Assembly (NCBI GenBank): GCA_900318865.1
Contig: ONMF01000001.1
Coordinates: 62,001-126,000 of the forward strand
Direction of reading: 5' to 3'
DNA from: an uncultured Prevotellaceae bacterium
GTDB taxonomy: Bacteria; Bacteroidota; Bacteroidia; Bacteroidales; Muribaculaceae
DNA length: 64,000 bases
A model generated the notes under the pieces. That model made no database searches and had not been told where the DNA came from. It saw nothing but the letters and a program-made list of their open reading frames with translations. A program made the translations under genes and the position numbers. Of this stretch, positions 45,268 to 54,361 are shown piece by piece (position 1 is the stretch's first letter; each line of letters starts with the position of its first letter).

Positions 45268-48200
45268 ATGAGCAAAGAAAAGAAATTCATGACGTGTGAT
45301 GGCAACCAGGCTGCCGCGCACATCAGTTACATGTTTACTGAGGTGGCTGCTATTTATCCTATCACGCCGTCATCGACAATGGCCGAGCATGTGGACGAAT
45401 GGGCCGCTGCCGGCCGTAAAAACATCTTTGGCGAGACGGTGACCGTGCAGGAGATGCAGAGTGAGGCCGGTGCAGCCGGAGCGGTGCACGGTTCACTGCA
45501 GGCCGGCGCATTGACCACCACCTACACTGCGTCGCAAGGCTTGCTGCTGATGATTCCTAACATGTACAAGATTGCCGGCGAGTTGCTGCCCGGCGTGTTC
45601 CATGTGTCGGCCCGTACGCTTGCCAGCCACACACTTTGCATTTTTGGCGACCATCAGGACGTGATGGCCACTCGCCAAACTGGTTTCGCGATGTTGTGCG
45701 AGGGCAGCGTGCAGGAGGTGATGGATTTGGCCGGTGTGGCACATTTGAGCGCCATCAAGAGCCGGGTGCCGTTTGTCAACTTCTTCGACGGCTTCCGCAC
45801 ATCGCATGAAATCCAGAAAGTGGAGGCTATGGACCAGGAAGACTTGCGTCCACTCATCGACATGGATGCCTTGCAAGCTTTCCGCCGCCGCGCCATGAAT
45901 CCCGACAAGCCCGTGACCCGAGGTACGGCCGAGAACCCCGATGTTTTCTTCCAGCACCGCGAGTCGAGCAACGACTTCTATGCCGCAGTGCCTGCAGTGG
46001 TGGAGGATTACATGAATAAAATCAATGAAATCACCGGACGCAAGTATGGCTTGTTCAACTATTACGGTGCCAAAGATGCCGACCGCGTGATTATCGCCAT
46101 GGGTTCGGTGACCGAGGCTATCCGCGAGGCAATCGACCACCTGGTGGAACAAGGTGAGAAAGTGGGCCTTGTGGCCGTTCATCTGTATCGCCCGTTCTCG
46201 GCCAAGCATTTCCTGGCCGCCGTGCCCAGCACAGCCAAGCGCATTGCCGTACTTGACCGCACCAAGGAGCCCGGTGCCACCGGTGAGCCGCTGTATCTGG
46301 ATGTGAAGGATTGTTTCTATGGCAACGAGAACGCTCCGCTCATCGTCGGTGGCCGCTACGGACTGGGTTCGAAGGACACCACTCCGGCACAGATTCTGGC
46401 CGTGTACGAGAATCTGGCTTTACCCATGCCCAAGAACCAGTTCACCATCGGCATCAACGACGATGTGACGTTTACCTCGCTTCCCCAGAAAGAGGAAATA
46501 GCCATGGGCGGCGCTAACATCTACCAGGCCAAGTTCTACGGTTTGGGAGCCGATGGCACTGTAGGCGCCAATAAAAACTCGGTGAAAATCATCGGTGAAA
46601 ACACCGATAAATATTGCCAGGCTTATTTCTCTTACGACTCGAAGAAGTCGGGCGGCTTCACCTGCTCGCATCTGCGTTTCGGCGACGAGCCCATCCGCAG
46701 CACCTATCTGGTGACCACCCCCAACTTTGTGGCATGCCACGTGCAGGCCTATCTGCACATGTACGACGTGACTCGTGGCCTGCAACGCGGTGGCACATTC
46801 CTGCTCAATACCGTGTGGGAAGGCGATGCGCTGGCAGCCAATCTGCCCAACAAGGTGAAGAAATATTTTGCCGACAATGATATTAAGGTTTACTACATCA
46901 ACGCTACCAAGATTGCGCAGGAAATCGGGTTGGGCAATCGCACCAATACCATCCTTCAATCTGCTTTCTTCCGTATCACCGAGGTGATTCCGGTGGAACT
47001 TGCCGTGGAGCAAATGAAGAAATTCATTGTCAAGAGCTATGGCCGCAAGGGTGAAGATGTGGTGAACAAGAATTATCAGGCCGTGGATCGTGGAGGCGAA
47101 TATGAGCGCCTGGAAGTGGATCCCGCATGGAGCAATCTGCCCACCGACGATGCGCCCAGCGACAACGCCCCCGCATTTGTCAACGAGGTGGTACGTCCCA
47201 TCAATGCTCAGAACGGCGACTTGCTGCCCGTGTCGGCATTCAGAGGACGCGAGGATGGTACCTGGGACCCCGGAACGGCAGCTTACGAGAAACGTGGCGT
47301 GGCCGCTTTTGTGCCGGTGTGGAACGCCGAGAACTGCATCCAGTGTAACAAATGTGCCTACGTTTGCCCGCATGCCGCTATTCGTCCGTTCCTGATGAAC
47401 GAGGAAGAGGCAGCGCAATCACCATTCCGCGAGGAGGATATGCTCAATGCCATCGGTCGTGGACTTGAGGGTCTGAAGTTTGTGCAGGTGGTTGATGTGC
47501 TCGACTGTCTTGGCTGCGGCAACTGTGTGGACGTGTGCCCGGGCAAGAAGGGCAACCGCGCACTTGAAATGGTGCCGCTCATGGGACACGAGGACGACCA
47601 GCGTCTGTGGGACTATGCGGTGAACCATGTCACCTCCAAGCAGGAACTTGTCGACGTGAAACTCAATGTGAAGAATTCTCAATTTGCCACCCCGTTGTTT
47701 GAATTCTCGGGCGCTTGCTCGGGTTGCGGTGAGACTCCCTATCTCAAACTCATCTCGCAACTCTTCGGCGACCGCGAGATGGTGGCAAACGCCACGGGTT
47801 GCTCATCGATTTATTCGGCATCCGTTCCGTCGAGTCCCTATCGTGTGAATGCCAAGGGTCATGGACCCGCATGGGCCAACTCCTTGTTCGAGGACTTCTG
47901 CGAATTCGGTCTCGGAATGGCTATTGCCGACGAGAAGATGCGCGACCGCGTCACCGGATTTGTGCGTGATGCCATCGAGGCCGACGGCGTGAACGACGAC
48001 GTGAAAGAGCTCTATCGCCAGTGGCTGGAGAACAAAGACGACGGCGCCATGAGCCGCAAGCTCAGCGACCGGATTCTCGAGGCCATCGAGCACAGCGACA
48101 ATGCTGCCGACCTGAAGGTGAAAAGCCTGGGTCAATATCTGGTGAAACGCTCGCAGTGGATTGTGGGTGGCGACGGTGCCAGCTACGACATCGGCTTTGG

Positions 48201-48822
48201 CGGTCTTGACCATGTGATTGCATCGGGCAAGAACGTGAACATCTTGGTTCTCGACACCGAGGTTTACAGCAATACCGGCGGCCAAGCCAGCAAGGCCACT
48301 CCGCTGGGTGCCATCGCCAAGTTTGCTGCAGCAGGCAAGCGCATCCGTAAGAAAGACTTGGGTCTCATTGCCTCGACCTATGGCTATGTATATGTGGCCC
48401 AGGTGGCGATGGGAGCCGACAACGCTCAATGCCTGAAAGCAATCCGCGAAGCCGAGGCTTACGACGGACCATCGGTCATCATCGCTTATGCACCATGTAT
48501 CAACCATGGATTGAAAGCCGGTATGGGCAAGGCACAGGCCGAGGAGCAAAAAGCTGTGGCTTGTGGCTACTGGCACCTGTGGCGCTACAACCCCATGCTT
48601 GAGGCCGAAGGCAAGAACCCCTTCACGCTCGACAGCAAGGAGCCCAATTGGGATGGCTTCATCGACTTCCTGAAGGGTGAAGTGCGCTACGCGTCGGTAA
48701 TGAAACAATATCCCGACGAGGCCGAGGAACTCTTCCTTGCAGCCAAGGAGAATGCTCAGTGGCGCTATAACAACTACCGCCGCTTGGCACGCCAGCAATG
48801 GGGCGTTGAACCGGCCGAGTAA
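45268..48822 (+). CDS. nifJ: Pyruvate:ferredoxin (flavodoxin) oxidoreductase
   Basis: Oxidatively decarboxylates pyruvate to acetyl-CoA and passes electrons to ferredoxin, the anaerobic route to acetyl-CoA. At 1184 aa it is the full single-chain form. Domain order: N-terminal domain I (YPITPSSTMAEHVDEWAA, about 31), CoA-binding domains, a two-[4Fe-4S] ferredoxin domain with CIQCNKCAYVCPHAA (about 691) and CLGCGNCVDVCPG (about 746), then the TPP domain with the third cluster (CSGCGETPY, about 819) and GDGASYDIGFGGLDH (about 969) with EVYSNTGGQ. A strong hairpin follows. This marks a fermentative anaerobe. Confidence 0.98.
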   Translation: MSKEKKFMTCDGNQAAAHISYMFTEVAAIYPITPSSTMAEHVDEWAAAGRKNIFGETVTVQEMQSEAGAAGAVHGSLQAGALTTTYTASQGLLLMIPNMYKIAGELLPGVFHVSARTLASHTLCIFGDHQDVMATRQTGFAMLCEGSVQEVMDLAGVAHLSAIKSRVPFVNFFDGFRTSHEIQKVEAMDQEDLRPLIDMDALQAFRRRAMNPDKPVTRGTAENPDVFFQHRESSNDFYAAVPAVVEDYMNKINEITGRKYGLFNYYGAKDADRVIIAMGSVTEAIREAIDHLVEQGEKVGLVAVHLYRPFSAKHFLAAVPSTAKRIAVLDRTKEPGATGEPLYLDVKDCFYGNENAPLIVGGRYGLGSKDTTPAQILAVYENLALPMPKNQFTIGINDDVTFTSLPQKEEIAMGGANIYQAKFYGLGADGTVGANKNSVKIIGENTDKYCQAYFSYDSKKSGGFTCSHLRFGDEPIRSTYLVTTPNFVACHVQAYLHMYDVTRGLQRGGTFLLNTVWEGDALAANLPNKVKKYFADNDIKVYYINATKIAQEIGLGNRTNTILQSAFFRITEVIPVELAVEQMKKFIVKSYGRKGEDVVNKNYQAVDRGGEYERLEVDPAWSNLPTDDAPSDNAPAFVNEVVRPINAQNGDLLPVSAFRGREDGTWDPGTAAYEKRGVAAFVPVWNAENCIQCNKCAYVCPHAAIRPFLMNEEEAAQSPFREEDMLNAIGRGLEGLKFVQVVDVLDCLGCGNCVDVCPGKKGNRALEMVPLMGHEDDQRLWDYAVNHVTSKQELVDVKLNVKNSQFATPLFEFSGACSGCGETPYLKLISQLFGDREMVANATGCSSIYSASVPSSPYRVNAKGHGPAWANSLFEDFCEFGLGMAIADEKMRDRVTGFVRDAIEADGVNDDVKELYRQWLENKDDGAMSRKLSDRILEAIEHSDNAADLKVKSLGQYLVKRSQWIVGGDGASYDIGFGGLDHVIASGKNVNILVLDTEVYSNTGGQASKATPLGAIAKFAAAGKRIRKKDLGLIASTYGYVYVAQVAMGADNAQCLKAIREAEAYDGPSVIIAYAPCINHGLKAGMGKAQAEEQKAVACGYWHLWRYNPMLEAEGKNPFTLDSKEPNWDGFIDFLKGEVRYASVMKQYPDEAEELFLAAKENAQWRYNNYRRLARQQWGVEPAE

Positions 48823-48852
48823 CCACTGACTCAACCGTTTGAAAAGCAATCA

Positions 48853-48879
48853 GGGGCGATGCCAATCAGGTGTCGCCCC
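48853..48879 (+). terminator. Hairpin terminator after nifJ
   Basis: Stem GGGGCGA/TCGCCCC with an inner CC/GG pairing and a short loop, followed by GTTTGTTG. Confidence 0.75.
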
Positions 48880-48930
48880 GTTTGTTGAGATAACAATACA
48901 AAAAATATTTTGAAAAAAGTGGCGAAAAAT

Positions 48931-48961
48931 TTTGTGCTGTTCAGAAAAAGTATTAACTTTG
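48931..48961 (+). promoter_or_regulatory. Promoter of tRNA-Val
   Basis: TTTG at 48931-48934, a 19-nt spacer and TAACTTTG at 48954-48961. Textbook Bacteroidota -33/-7 spacing, 17 nt before the tRNA. Confidence 0.7.
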
Positions 48962-48978
48962 CAGTCGCAAACCGAGAT

Positions 48979-49053
48979 AGGGGCGTAGCCCAGCTGGTTC
49001 AGAGCGCTGCAGTCACATTGCAGAGGTCATCGGTTCGAACCCGATCGTCCCTA
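48979..49053 (+). tRNA. tRNA-Val (anticodon CAC)
   Basis: A 75-nt cloverleaf: acceptor AGGGGCG pairs with CGTCCCT (one G-U), D arm with GG in the loop, anticodon stem CTGCA/TGCAG around the 7-nt loop GTCACAT (anticodon CAC, positions 34-36), and T stem ATCGG/CCGAT around TTCGAAC. Discriminator A; CCA is not encoded. CAC reads the valine codon GUG. G32 in the loop is slightly unusual. A strong promoter precedes it and a hairpin terminator follows 6 nt later. Confidence 0.88.
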
Positions 49054-49058
49054 CTCAA

Positions 49059-49090
49059 AAAGCGAGTCAATCATTTGATTGGCTCGCTTT
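49059..49090. terminator. Bidirectional terminator between tRNA-Val and lon
   Basis: A 15-nt arm (14 of 15 paired) AAAGCGAGTCAATCA with loop TT, flanked by a T-rich run on the plus strand and TTTTT on the minus strand. It closes the tRNA gene and can also close lon. Confidence 0.8.
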
Positions 49091-49139
49091 ACTTTTATTC
49101 TGTGTTATTCTACTTGCAGGACTGAGGCTGTGACCCGTT

Positions 49140-51590
49140 TTACAATTCAACGGCGTCGGGCACTTTTTCGGGCAACAGCGCGAAATCAAGCACATCCTTG
49201 ATGGTGTTGACGTAGTGGAACGTGAGCCCATTGATGTAGACGGGCTTGATTTCATCAATATCTTTTTTGTTCTCCTGACAAAGGATAATGTCGGTGATGC
49301 CGGCTCGCTTGGCAGCCAAAATCTTTTCTTTGATACCACCCACAGGCAGCACCTTTCCTCGCAAGGTGATTTCGCCCGTCATGGCCAAGTGGTCGCGCAC
49401 GCGCCGCTGAGTGAAAGAGGAGGCAAGTGATGTGACCATGGTGACTCCAGCCGACGGGCCATCCTTTGGAATAGCACCTTCAGGCACATGGATGTGGACG
49501 TTGTATTTGTCGAAAAGTTCATAGTCTATGCCAAGCTGTGAGGCATGAGCCTTGAGGTATTGCAGCGCTATGACAGCACTTTCTTTCATCACGTCGCCCA
49601 GATTGCCAGTGAGCGTGAGTTTCTCGGATTTAGCTCTCGAAAGCGAGGACTCAACAAACAGGATCTCGCCCCCCACGGCAGTCCATGCCAGCCCGGTAAC
49701 GACACCGGCAAATTCATTGCCCTCATAATGGTCGCGGTTATAATTCTCCACACCCAAATAGTCGGAGAGCATGTCGATGGTGATTCGGCTCGGGAAATCG
49801 TCGCCCGATGCCTTGAGGCGTGCCACTTTGCGCAGCACTTGGGCAATCTTTTTCTCCAATTCGCGCACGCCGCTTTCGCGAGTGTACCGGTCGATGATTC
49901 GCTCTATCACCGCGCCGCCCATTTTTACTTCATGTCTGCCGAATCCGTTAAGTTCCAGTTGCTTGGGCAGTAGATGCTTCTTGGCAATCTCAATTTTCTC
50001 CTCGTTGATGTATCCGTTGATTTCGATGATTTCCATGCGGTCGAGCAGGGGCTGGCTGATGGTCGTCAGAGAATTTGCCGTGGCAATGAAAAGAACTTTC
50101 GACAGGTCGTAGTCCATGTCGATGTAATTGTCGTGGAAATGATTGTTCTGCTCCGGGTCAAGCACCTCGAGCAAAGCCGATGACGGGTCGCCCTTGAAAT
50201 CTTGTCCCACTTTGTCGATTTCATCAAGCACAATCACCGGGTTGGAACTCTGGCAGCGAATGAGCGCATCGATAATCCGTCCGGGCATGGCCCCGATGTA
50301 GGTGCGCCGATGGCCGCGAATCTCGGCTTCGTCGTGCAGGCCGCCTAATGCGATGCGTGCATACTTGCGGTGCAAGGCATCGGCCACCGAGCGTCCCAGT
50401 GATGTCTTGCCCACACCCGGGGGGCCGTAAAGGCAAATGATGGGCGCTTTGAGGTCGCCTCTGAGTTTAAGCACTGCCAAGTGCTCGAGAATGCGGTCCT
50501 TGACTTTTTCCAGCCCATAGTGGTCGTGGTTGAGTTTTTCCTCCACTTTCTTGAGGTTGAATACATCTTTCGTGTACTCATTCCACGGCAAGTTGAGCAA
50601 CTGGTCGATGTAGGTGAACTGCGTGTAGTAGTCGGGCGATTGCTGGTTAAGGCGCTCCAATTTTTTCAGTTCCTTCTCGAAGAGTTGCTTTGTGCTGTCG
50701 TCCCAATGCTTGCTTTTAGCTCGTTCTTTGAGCCGGTCAATATCGTCGGTCTCGGTATTGCCAAGTTCTTCCTGAATGTTTCGCAACTGCTGCTGCAAGA
50801 AGTGTTCACGCTGCTGCTGTGACAAGTCCTCACGGGTGCGCGATTGAATCGAGGCCTTGATTTCGACCAATTGTGCTTCTCGGTTGAGATAAGAGTAGAG
50901 CAGATAAGCGCGTTTTTTCAGGTCCCTTTCTTCAAGCAGATTCTGCTTTTGGTCGGTGTCAAAAGGAATGTTGCTCGACAGGAAGTTGATAAGGTAGATG
51001 GGGCTATCGATGTTTTTCACGGCGAACACCAGCTCACGGCCATTGTCGCCCAGATTGCTCATCATCTTCATGGTCACCTCCTTGATGCTGACCATGAGCA
51101 TTTCAAATTCCTTGTCGTTCTTAGCCGGTGTAATCTCGGGCACGAACGACACATTCCCGTGCAGATAAGGCTCGGTCGAAACAATTTCATCGAGATGGAA
51201 TGTGGATCGTCCTTGCAGAATCACATTGGTGCCACCATCCTGAAACTCCAGAATCTTTATGATGTCGGCCACCGTGCCATGTTTATGCAGGTCGCGTTGT
51301 CCGGGCTCATCCACATTGCTGTCGAGTTGACACACAACGCCGATGGGTCTTTTGGCTTTTGCTGCTTCTTGAATCAGACGCATGGATTTCTCGCGTCCCA
51401 CACCGATAGGCATTGTCATTCCCGGGAAAAGCACCATGTTGCGTGTGGGCAGGATAGGCAGCCCTGAGATGCCTTCGCCTTGCAAGTCGGTGCTATTTGT
51501 CCCTACGGCTATTTCTGTGATGATGGGCACCACATGGTGTCCCTGTGCCATCGTGAAATCATTGTCTATGTCGTCAAAAAAATTGTTCAT
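49140..51590 (-). CDS. lon: ATP-dependent protease Lon
   Basis: Degrades misfolded and regulatory proteins in the cytoplasm. The 816-aa protein has the N-terminal LON substrate domain ([19 protein letters not shown], about 44-62), the AAA+ ATPase with Walker [10 protein letters not shown] (about 393) and Walker [10 protein letters not shown] (about 460), and the S16 protease domain with the catalytic Ser in [11 protein letters not shown] (about 712). A minus-strand TAACTTTG lies about 50 nt upstream. Its neighbour across the promoter gap is the divergent RidA-like gene. Confidence 0.97.
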   Translation of the reverse strand: MNNFFDDIDNDFTMAQGHHVVPIITEIAVGTNSTDLQGEGISGLPILPTRNMVLFPGMTMPIGVGREKSMRLIQEAAKAKRPIGVVCQLDSNVDEPGQRDLHKHGTVADIIKILEFQDGGTNVILQGRSTFHLDEIVSTEPYLHGNVSFVPEITPAKNDKEFEMLMVSIKEVTMKMMSNLGDNGRELVFAVKNIDSPIYLINFLSSNIPFDTDQKQNLLEERDLKKRAYLLYSYLNREAQLVEIKASIQSRTREDLSQQQREHFLQQQLRNIQEELGNTETDDIDRLKERAKSKHWDDSTKQLFEKELKKLERLNQQSPDYYTQFTYIDQLLNLPWNEYTKDVFNLKKVEEKLNHDHYGLEKVKDRILEHLAVLKLRGDLKAPIICLYGPPGVGKTSLGRSVADALHRKYARIALGGLHDEAEIRGHRRTYIGAMPGRIIDALIRCQSSNPVIVLDEIDKVGQDFKGDPSSALLEVLDPEQNNHFHDNYIDMDYDLSKVLFIATANSLTTISQPLLDRMEIIEINGYINEEKIEIAKKHLLPKQLELNGFGRHEVKMGGAVIERIIDRYTRESGVRELEKKIAQVLRKVARLKASGDDFPSRITIDMLSDYLGVENYNRDHYEGNEFAGVVTGLAWTAVGGEILFVESSLSRAKSEKLTLTGNLGDVMKESAVIALQYLKAHASQLGIDYELFDKYNVHIHVPEGAIPKDGPSAGVTMVTSLASSFTQRRVRDHLAMTGEITLRGKVLPVGGIKEKILAAKRAGITDIILCQENKKDIDEIKPVYINGLTFHYVNTIKDVLDFALLPEKVPDAVEL

Positions 51591-51640
51591 TCTTTGTTAT
51601 CTGTAAATATGAAACAAAATTTTTCTTTCAAAAAGGATGC

Positions 51641-51648
51641 CAAAGTTA
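51641..51648 (-). promoter_or_regulatory. -7 element for lon
   Basis: Minus-strand TAACTTTG, 50 nt before the lon ATG. Confidence 0.6.
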
Positions 51649-51753
51649 CATCAAAGTGCGTTAGAAAGCAAAAATGGAGTGCTTTTTATTTTAAAACGGC
51701 TTGGCTATCCCGAAAAATCGGTCAAAAATATCAGTAATATAGAAATAAATCAG

Positions 51754-51761
51754 TAATTTTG
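51754..51761 (+). promoter_or_regulatory. -7 element for the RidA-like gene
   Basis: TAATTTTG, 22 nt before ATG 51784. No clear -33 element. Confidence 0.55.
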
Positions 51762-51783
51762 TCATATCTTATCATTCAAGCAC

Positions 51784-52833
51784 ATGAATCAATATCACAT
51801 ATTATCGGCTTCAGGAGGAGTTGACTGGAATGATCAGCTTGCCGACCTGCATCGACAGATGACTGAGCTATCGCGCTCGTTGCAAAGCCAAGGCTTGGAA
51901 TTGCGGTGGGTGAAAGTGTTTGTAAGCGACCTGGCCAATCAGCAGATGTCGTTACATGAATCACCCCTTTTCGTTGAATACATCTCACGCGTGGCCCACA
52001 CTGTGGTGGAGCAACCACCACTGGCGGCCGGTGTGAAAATCATGCTGCTGGCGGCATGTGCCTGCGTGGCAAATGACTGCGTGCAGATGGAAAGCTGGCG
52101 ACTGAGCGGCGCCGACCTGAGCGATGGCTGCCACGACAGTTACAACCAGGCCATGCTGTTGTTTGAGCGCTATGTTGCCAGCCTGGAGCGCCGCGGCTTG
52201 TCACTGTGCGAGCATTGCTTGCGCACGTGGATTTATGTGCGCGACATCGACAACAATTATGCAGGGATGGTGCGTGCCCGTAATGAAGTGTTCGCTCGCC
52301 ACGGACTCACGCCATCCACCCATTTTATCGTGAGCACCGGCATTGGCGGTGCAACGGCCGTGCCCGGTGCGCTTGTGGCACTGGACACACTCACTGCCGA
52401 TGCTTCGACCACCCATGAGGTGCGTTTTCTCGAGGCACTTGACCATCTCAATCGCACGCATGAATACGGTGTGGCATTTGAGCGCGGCGGCTTGTTCAGG
52501 GTGGGAGATGAAGAATTCTGCTTGATTTCCGGTACGGCCAGCATCGACCGCGGTGGCCGGGTGCTTCACGAGGGCGATGTGCTGGCACAAGCGGCCCGCA
52601 TCAGGGAAAACATAGCCGCTTTGCTGGCCGATGGCGGCCTCACGCTGGCCGATGTGTGCTATTATGTGGTCTACGTGCGTGATGTGAGCGACCGTGATGC
52701 GGTGTGTGACTACCTCCGTCACAATTGCGCCGATGTGCCGTGCGTGTTGGTTCACGCACCGGTGTGCCGAAGCAACTGGCTGATAGAGATGGAATGTGTG
52801 GCCCGGCGGCGTGTGTCAGAGCAGAGCCGATGA
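51784..52833 (+). CDS. RidA/YjgF-like protein with two related domains
   Basis: A 349-aa soluble protein that looks like a tandem of YjgF-type folds. The middle segment ends LRTWIYVRDIDNNYAGMVRARNEVF (about 144-168) then ...GLTPSTHFIVSTGIGG, and the C-terminal segment has LADVCYYVVYVRDVSDRDAV (about 291) followed by VPCVLVHAPVCRSNWLIEMECVA, the typical RidA ending. RidA proteins clear reactive enamine/imine intermediates; larger relatives include chorismatases. Function here is unknown. Its end overlaps the convergent plsC by 18 nt. Confidence 0.72.
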   Translation: MNQYHILSASGGVDWNDQLADLHRQMTELSRSLQSQGLELRWVKVFVSDLANQQMSLHESPLFVEYISRVAHTVVEQPPLAAGVKIMLLAACACVANDCVQMESWRLSGADLSDGCHDSYNQAMLLFERYVASLERRGLSLCEHCLRTWIYVRDIDNNYAGMVRARNEVFARHGLTPSTHFIVSTGIGGATAVPGALVALDTLTADASTTHEVRFLEALDHLNRTHEYGVAFERGGLFRVGDEEFCLISGTASIDRGGRVLHEGDVLAQAARIRENIAALLADGGLTLADVCYYVVYVRDVSDRDAVCDYLRHNCADVPCVLVHAPVCRSNWLIEMECVARRRVSEQSR

Positions 52834-53535
52834 GATGATTTCTCTTGACATCCGGCTCAGTTCGTTGATGTCATGCCCATTTTCGCCCGGTTCGATGGGG
52901 GAGTGGATGGTGAGGGTGATGGTGCCGGGGGTGACATTGAACGTGGAACGCGGCATCACCCTGTAGCTTCCATTGATAGTGATGGGCACAACGGGCAGGC
53001 TAAACTCCTCGGCCAACTTGAATGCTCCCGGCTTGAAGGCCCCCATTTGCCCCGTGGACGTGCGTCGACCTTCGGGGAAAACCACGAGCGAGGTGCCGTT
53101 CTTAAGCTGATTCTCAGCGTTGTCGATAGTCTGTTTCAATCCGTGCGCGCTATGGGTGTCCACCATGATGTGGCCTGCACGCAGGCAGGCGGTTCCCACG
53201 AGCGGAATGTTGGCAAGACCCTTGCGCATCATCCACTTGAAGTCATGGTTCAAATACCCATAAATGGAGAAAATATCGAAGGCGCCTTGATGATTGGCCA
53301 CGAAGACGTAGCTGGTCGAGCTGTTAATGTTCTCCCTGCCTGTCACTGTCACTTTCACCCCAAGCAGCACACACCAGCAGCGCGCCCACAGGCGGGGAGG
53401 GTAGTAAGCCCACCAGTCACGGTCCAGATAGGTGCCCAGCATGGTGGTCAGGGCAGTAATGATGGTGAGCACAAGCAGAATGGGTGCTGCAATGAGCCAT
53501 TGATATATGCGGAAAAACAATATTGATGGTTTCAT
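52816..53535 (-). CDS. plsC: 1-acyl-sn-glycerol-3-phosphate acyltransferase
   Basis: Acylates lysophosphatidate to phosphatidate in membrane lipid synthesis. Counted from ATG 53535 it is 239 aa: an N-terminal membrane helix (IYQWLIAAPILLVLTIITAL), the HX4D motif NHQGAFDIF (about 76) and VFPEGRRTSTG (about 145). The start is chosen because a -7 element lies at 53571-53578; longer in-frame ATG codons lie upstream of the likely transcription start. Tail to tail with the RidA-like gene. Confidence 0.92.
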   Translation of the reverse strand: MKPSILFFRIYQWLIAAPILLVLTIITALTTMLGTYLDRDWWAYYPPRLWARCWCVLLGVKVTVTGRENINSSTSYVFVANHQGAFDIFSIYGYLNHDFKWMMRKGLANIPLVGTACLRAGHIMVDTHSAHGLKQTIDNAENQLKNGTSLVVFPEGRRTSTGQMGAFKPGAFKLAEEFSLPVVPITINGSYRVMPRSTFNVTPGTITLTIHSPIEPGENGHDINELSRMSREIISSALL

Positions 53536-53570
53536 TTGGATATCGATGTTTTCTATTTCCAATCGCCCTG

Positions 53571-53578
53571 CAAAGTTA
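53571..53578 (-). promoter_or_regulatory. -7 element for plsC
   Basis: Minus-strand TAACTTTG, 36 nt upstream of ATG 53535. It decides the plsC start. Confidence 0.6.
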
Positions 53579-53596
53579 ACAATGAAAAACAAAAAA

Positions 53597-53621
53597 TGCA
53601 ACATCGCGGGGCGATATTGCA
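53597..53621 (-). terminator. Terminator of rprX-rprY
   Basis: TGCAATATCGC/GCGATGTTGCA stem (10 of 11 pairs) around CCC on the minus strand, followed by a long T run. It separates rprY from plsC. Confidence 0.8.
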
Positions 53622-53648
53622 CTTTGATAGTTGGAGAGGTGACAGTTG

Positions 53649-54353
53649 TCACTTGGCTTCGGCATCGGGAGCGATCAGCTTGTAACCCTTGCCGTGGATG
53701 TTGATAATCTCGATTTCGGGATCATCTTTCAGTTTCTTGCGCAATTTGGTGATGTAGACGTCCATGGAGCGTGCGTTGAAGTAGTTGTCATCTATCCAGA
53801 TGGTCTTCAGCGCGAAGTTACGCTCCAGTATTTCGTTGGCATGCGCGCAGAGCAGGCTCAGCAGCTCGCTTTCCTTGGTGGTGAGGTTGTCGCTTTTTTC
53901 ATCGGTGAAGAGCACCTGCCGCTGAGTGTCGAAGGTGAATTTACCAATCTTATAAACGGTTACCTCCTTGCCCTTTTTGCCTTTCACCCGGCGCAAGATG
54001 GCCTCAATGCGCAGCACCAGCTCCTCCATCGAGAATGGCTTGGTGATGTAGTCGTCGGCACCGATTTTGAAACCTTCCAAGATGTCTTCCTTCAGCGCTT
54101 TAGCCGTCAGGAAAATAATGGGCACGTCACTGTTGACGGTGCGGATTTCCTGTGCCAGCTGAAAACCATCCTTCTTGGGCATCATCACGTCGAGCAAGCA
54201 GATGTCGTATTTACCCTTCAAGAAAGCTTTGTAACCACTTTCGCCATCGGCAAAGAGCTCAGCTTTGTAGCCCTTGTCCTCCAGGTACTCACGCGTGAGC
54301 GTACCCAGATTTTCATCATCCTCGCATAATAAAATTCGCAATTTCTCGTCCAT
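53649..54353 (-). CDS. rprY: Response regulator RprY (OmpR/PhoB family)
   Basis: A 234-aa DNA-binding regulator. The receiver has the acidic pair CEDDENLG, the phospho-Asp in DICLLDVMMPKKDG (about 57) and FLTAKAL; the winged-helix domain (about 130-228) includes NLTTKESELLSLLCAHANEILERN and SMDVYITKLRKKL. Its sequence and the partner kinase match RprY, known from Bacteroides and Porphyromonas as a stress- and envelope-related regulator. It is encoded 8 nt after rprX. The palindrome GTGACAGTTGTCAC overlaps its stop codon. Confidence 0.93.
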   Translation of the reverse strand: MDEKLRILLCEDDENLGTLTREYLEDKGYKAELFADGESGYKAFLKGKYDICLLDVMMPKKDGFQLAQEIRTVNSDVPIIFLTAKALKEDILEGFKIGADDYITKPFSMEELVLRIEAILRRVKGKKGKEVTVYKIGKFTFDTQRQVLFTDEKSDNLTTKESELLSLLCAHANEILERNFALKTIWIDDNYFNARSMDVYITKLRKKLKDDPEIEIINIHGKGYKLIAPDAEAK

Positions 54354-54361
54354 AACAGAAT

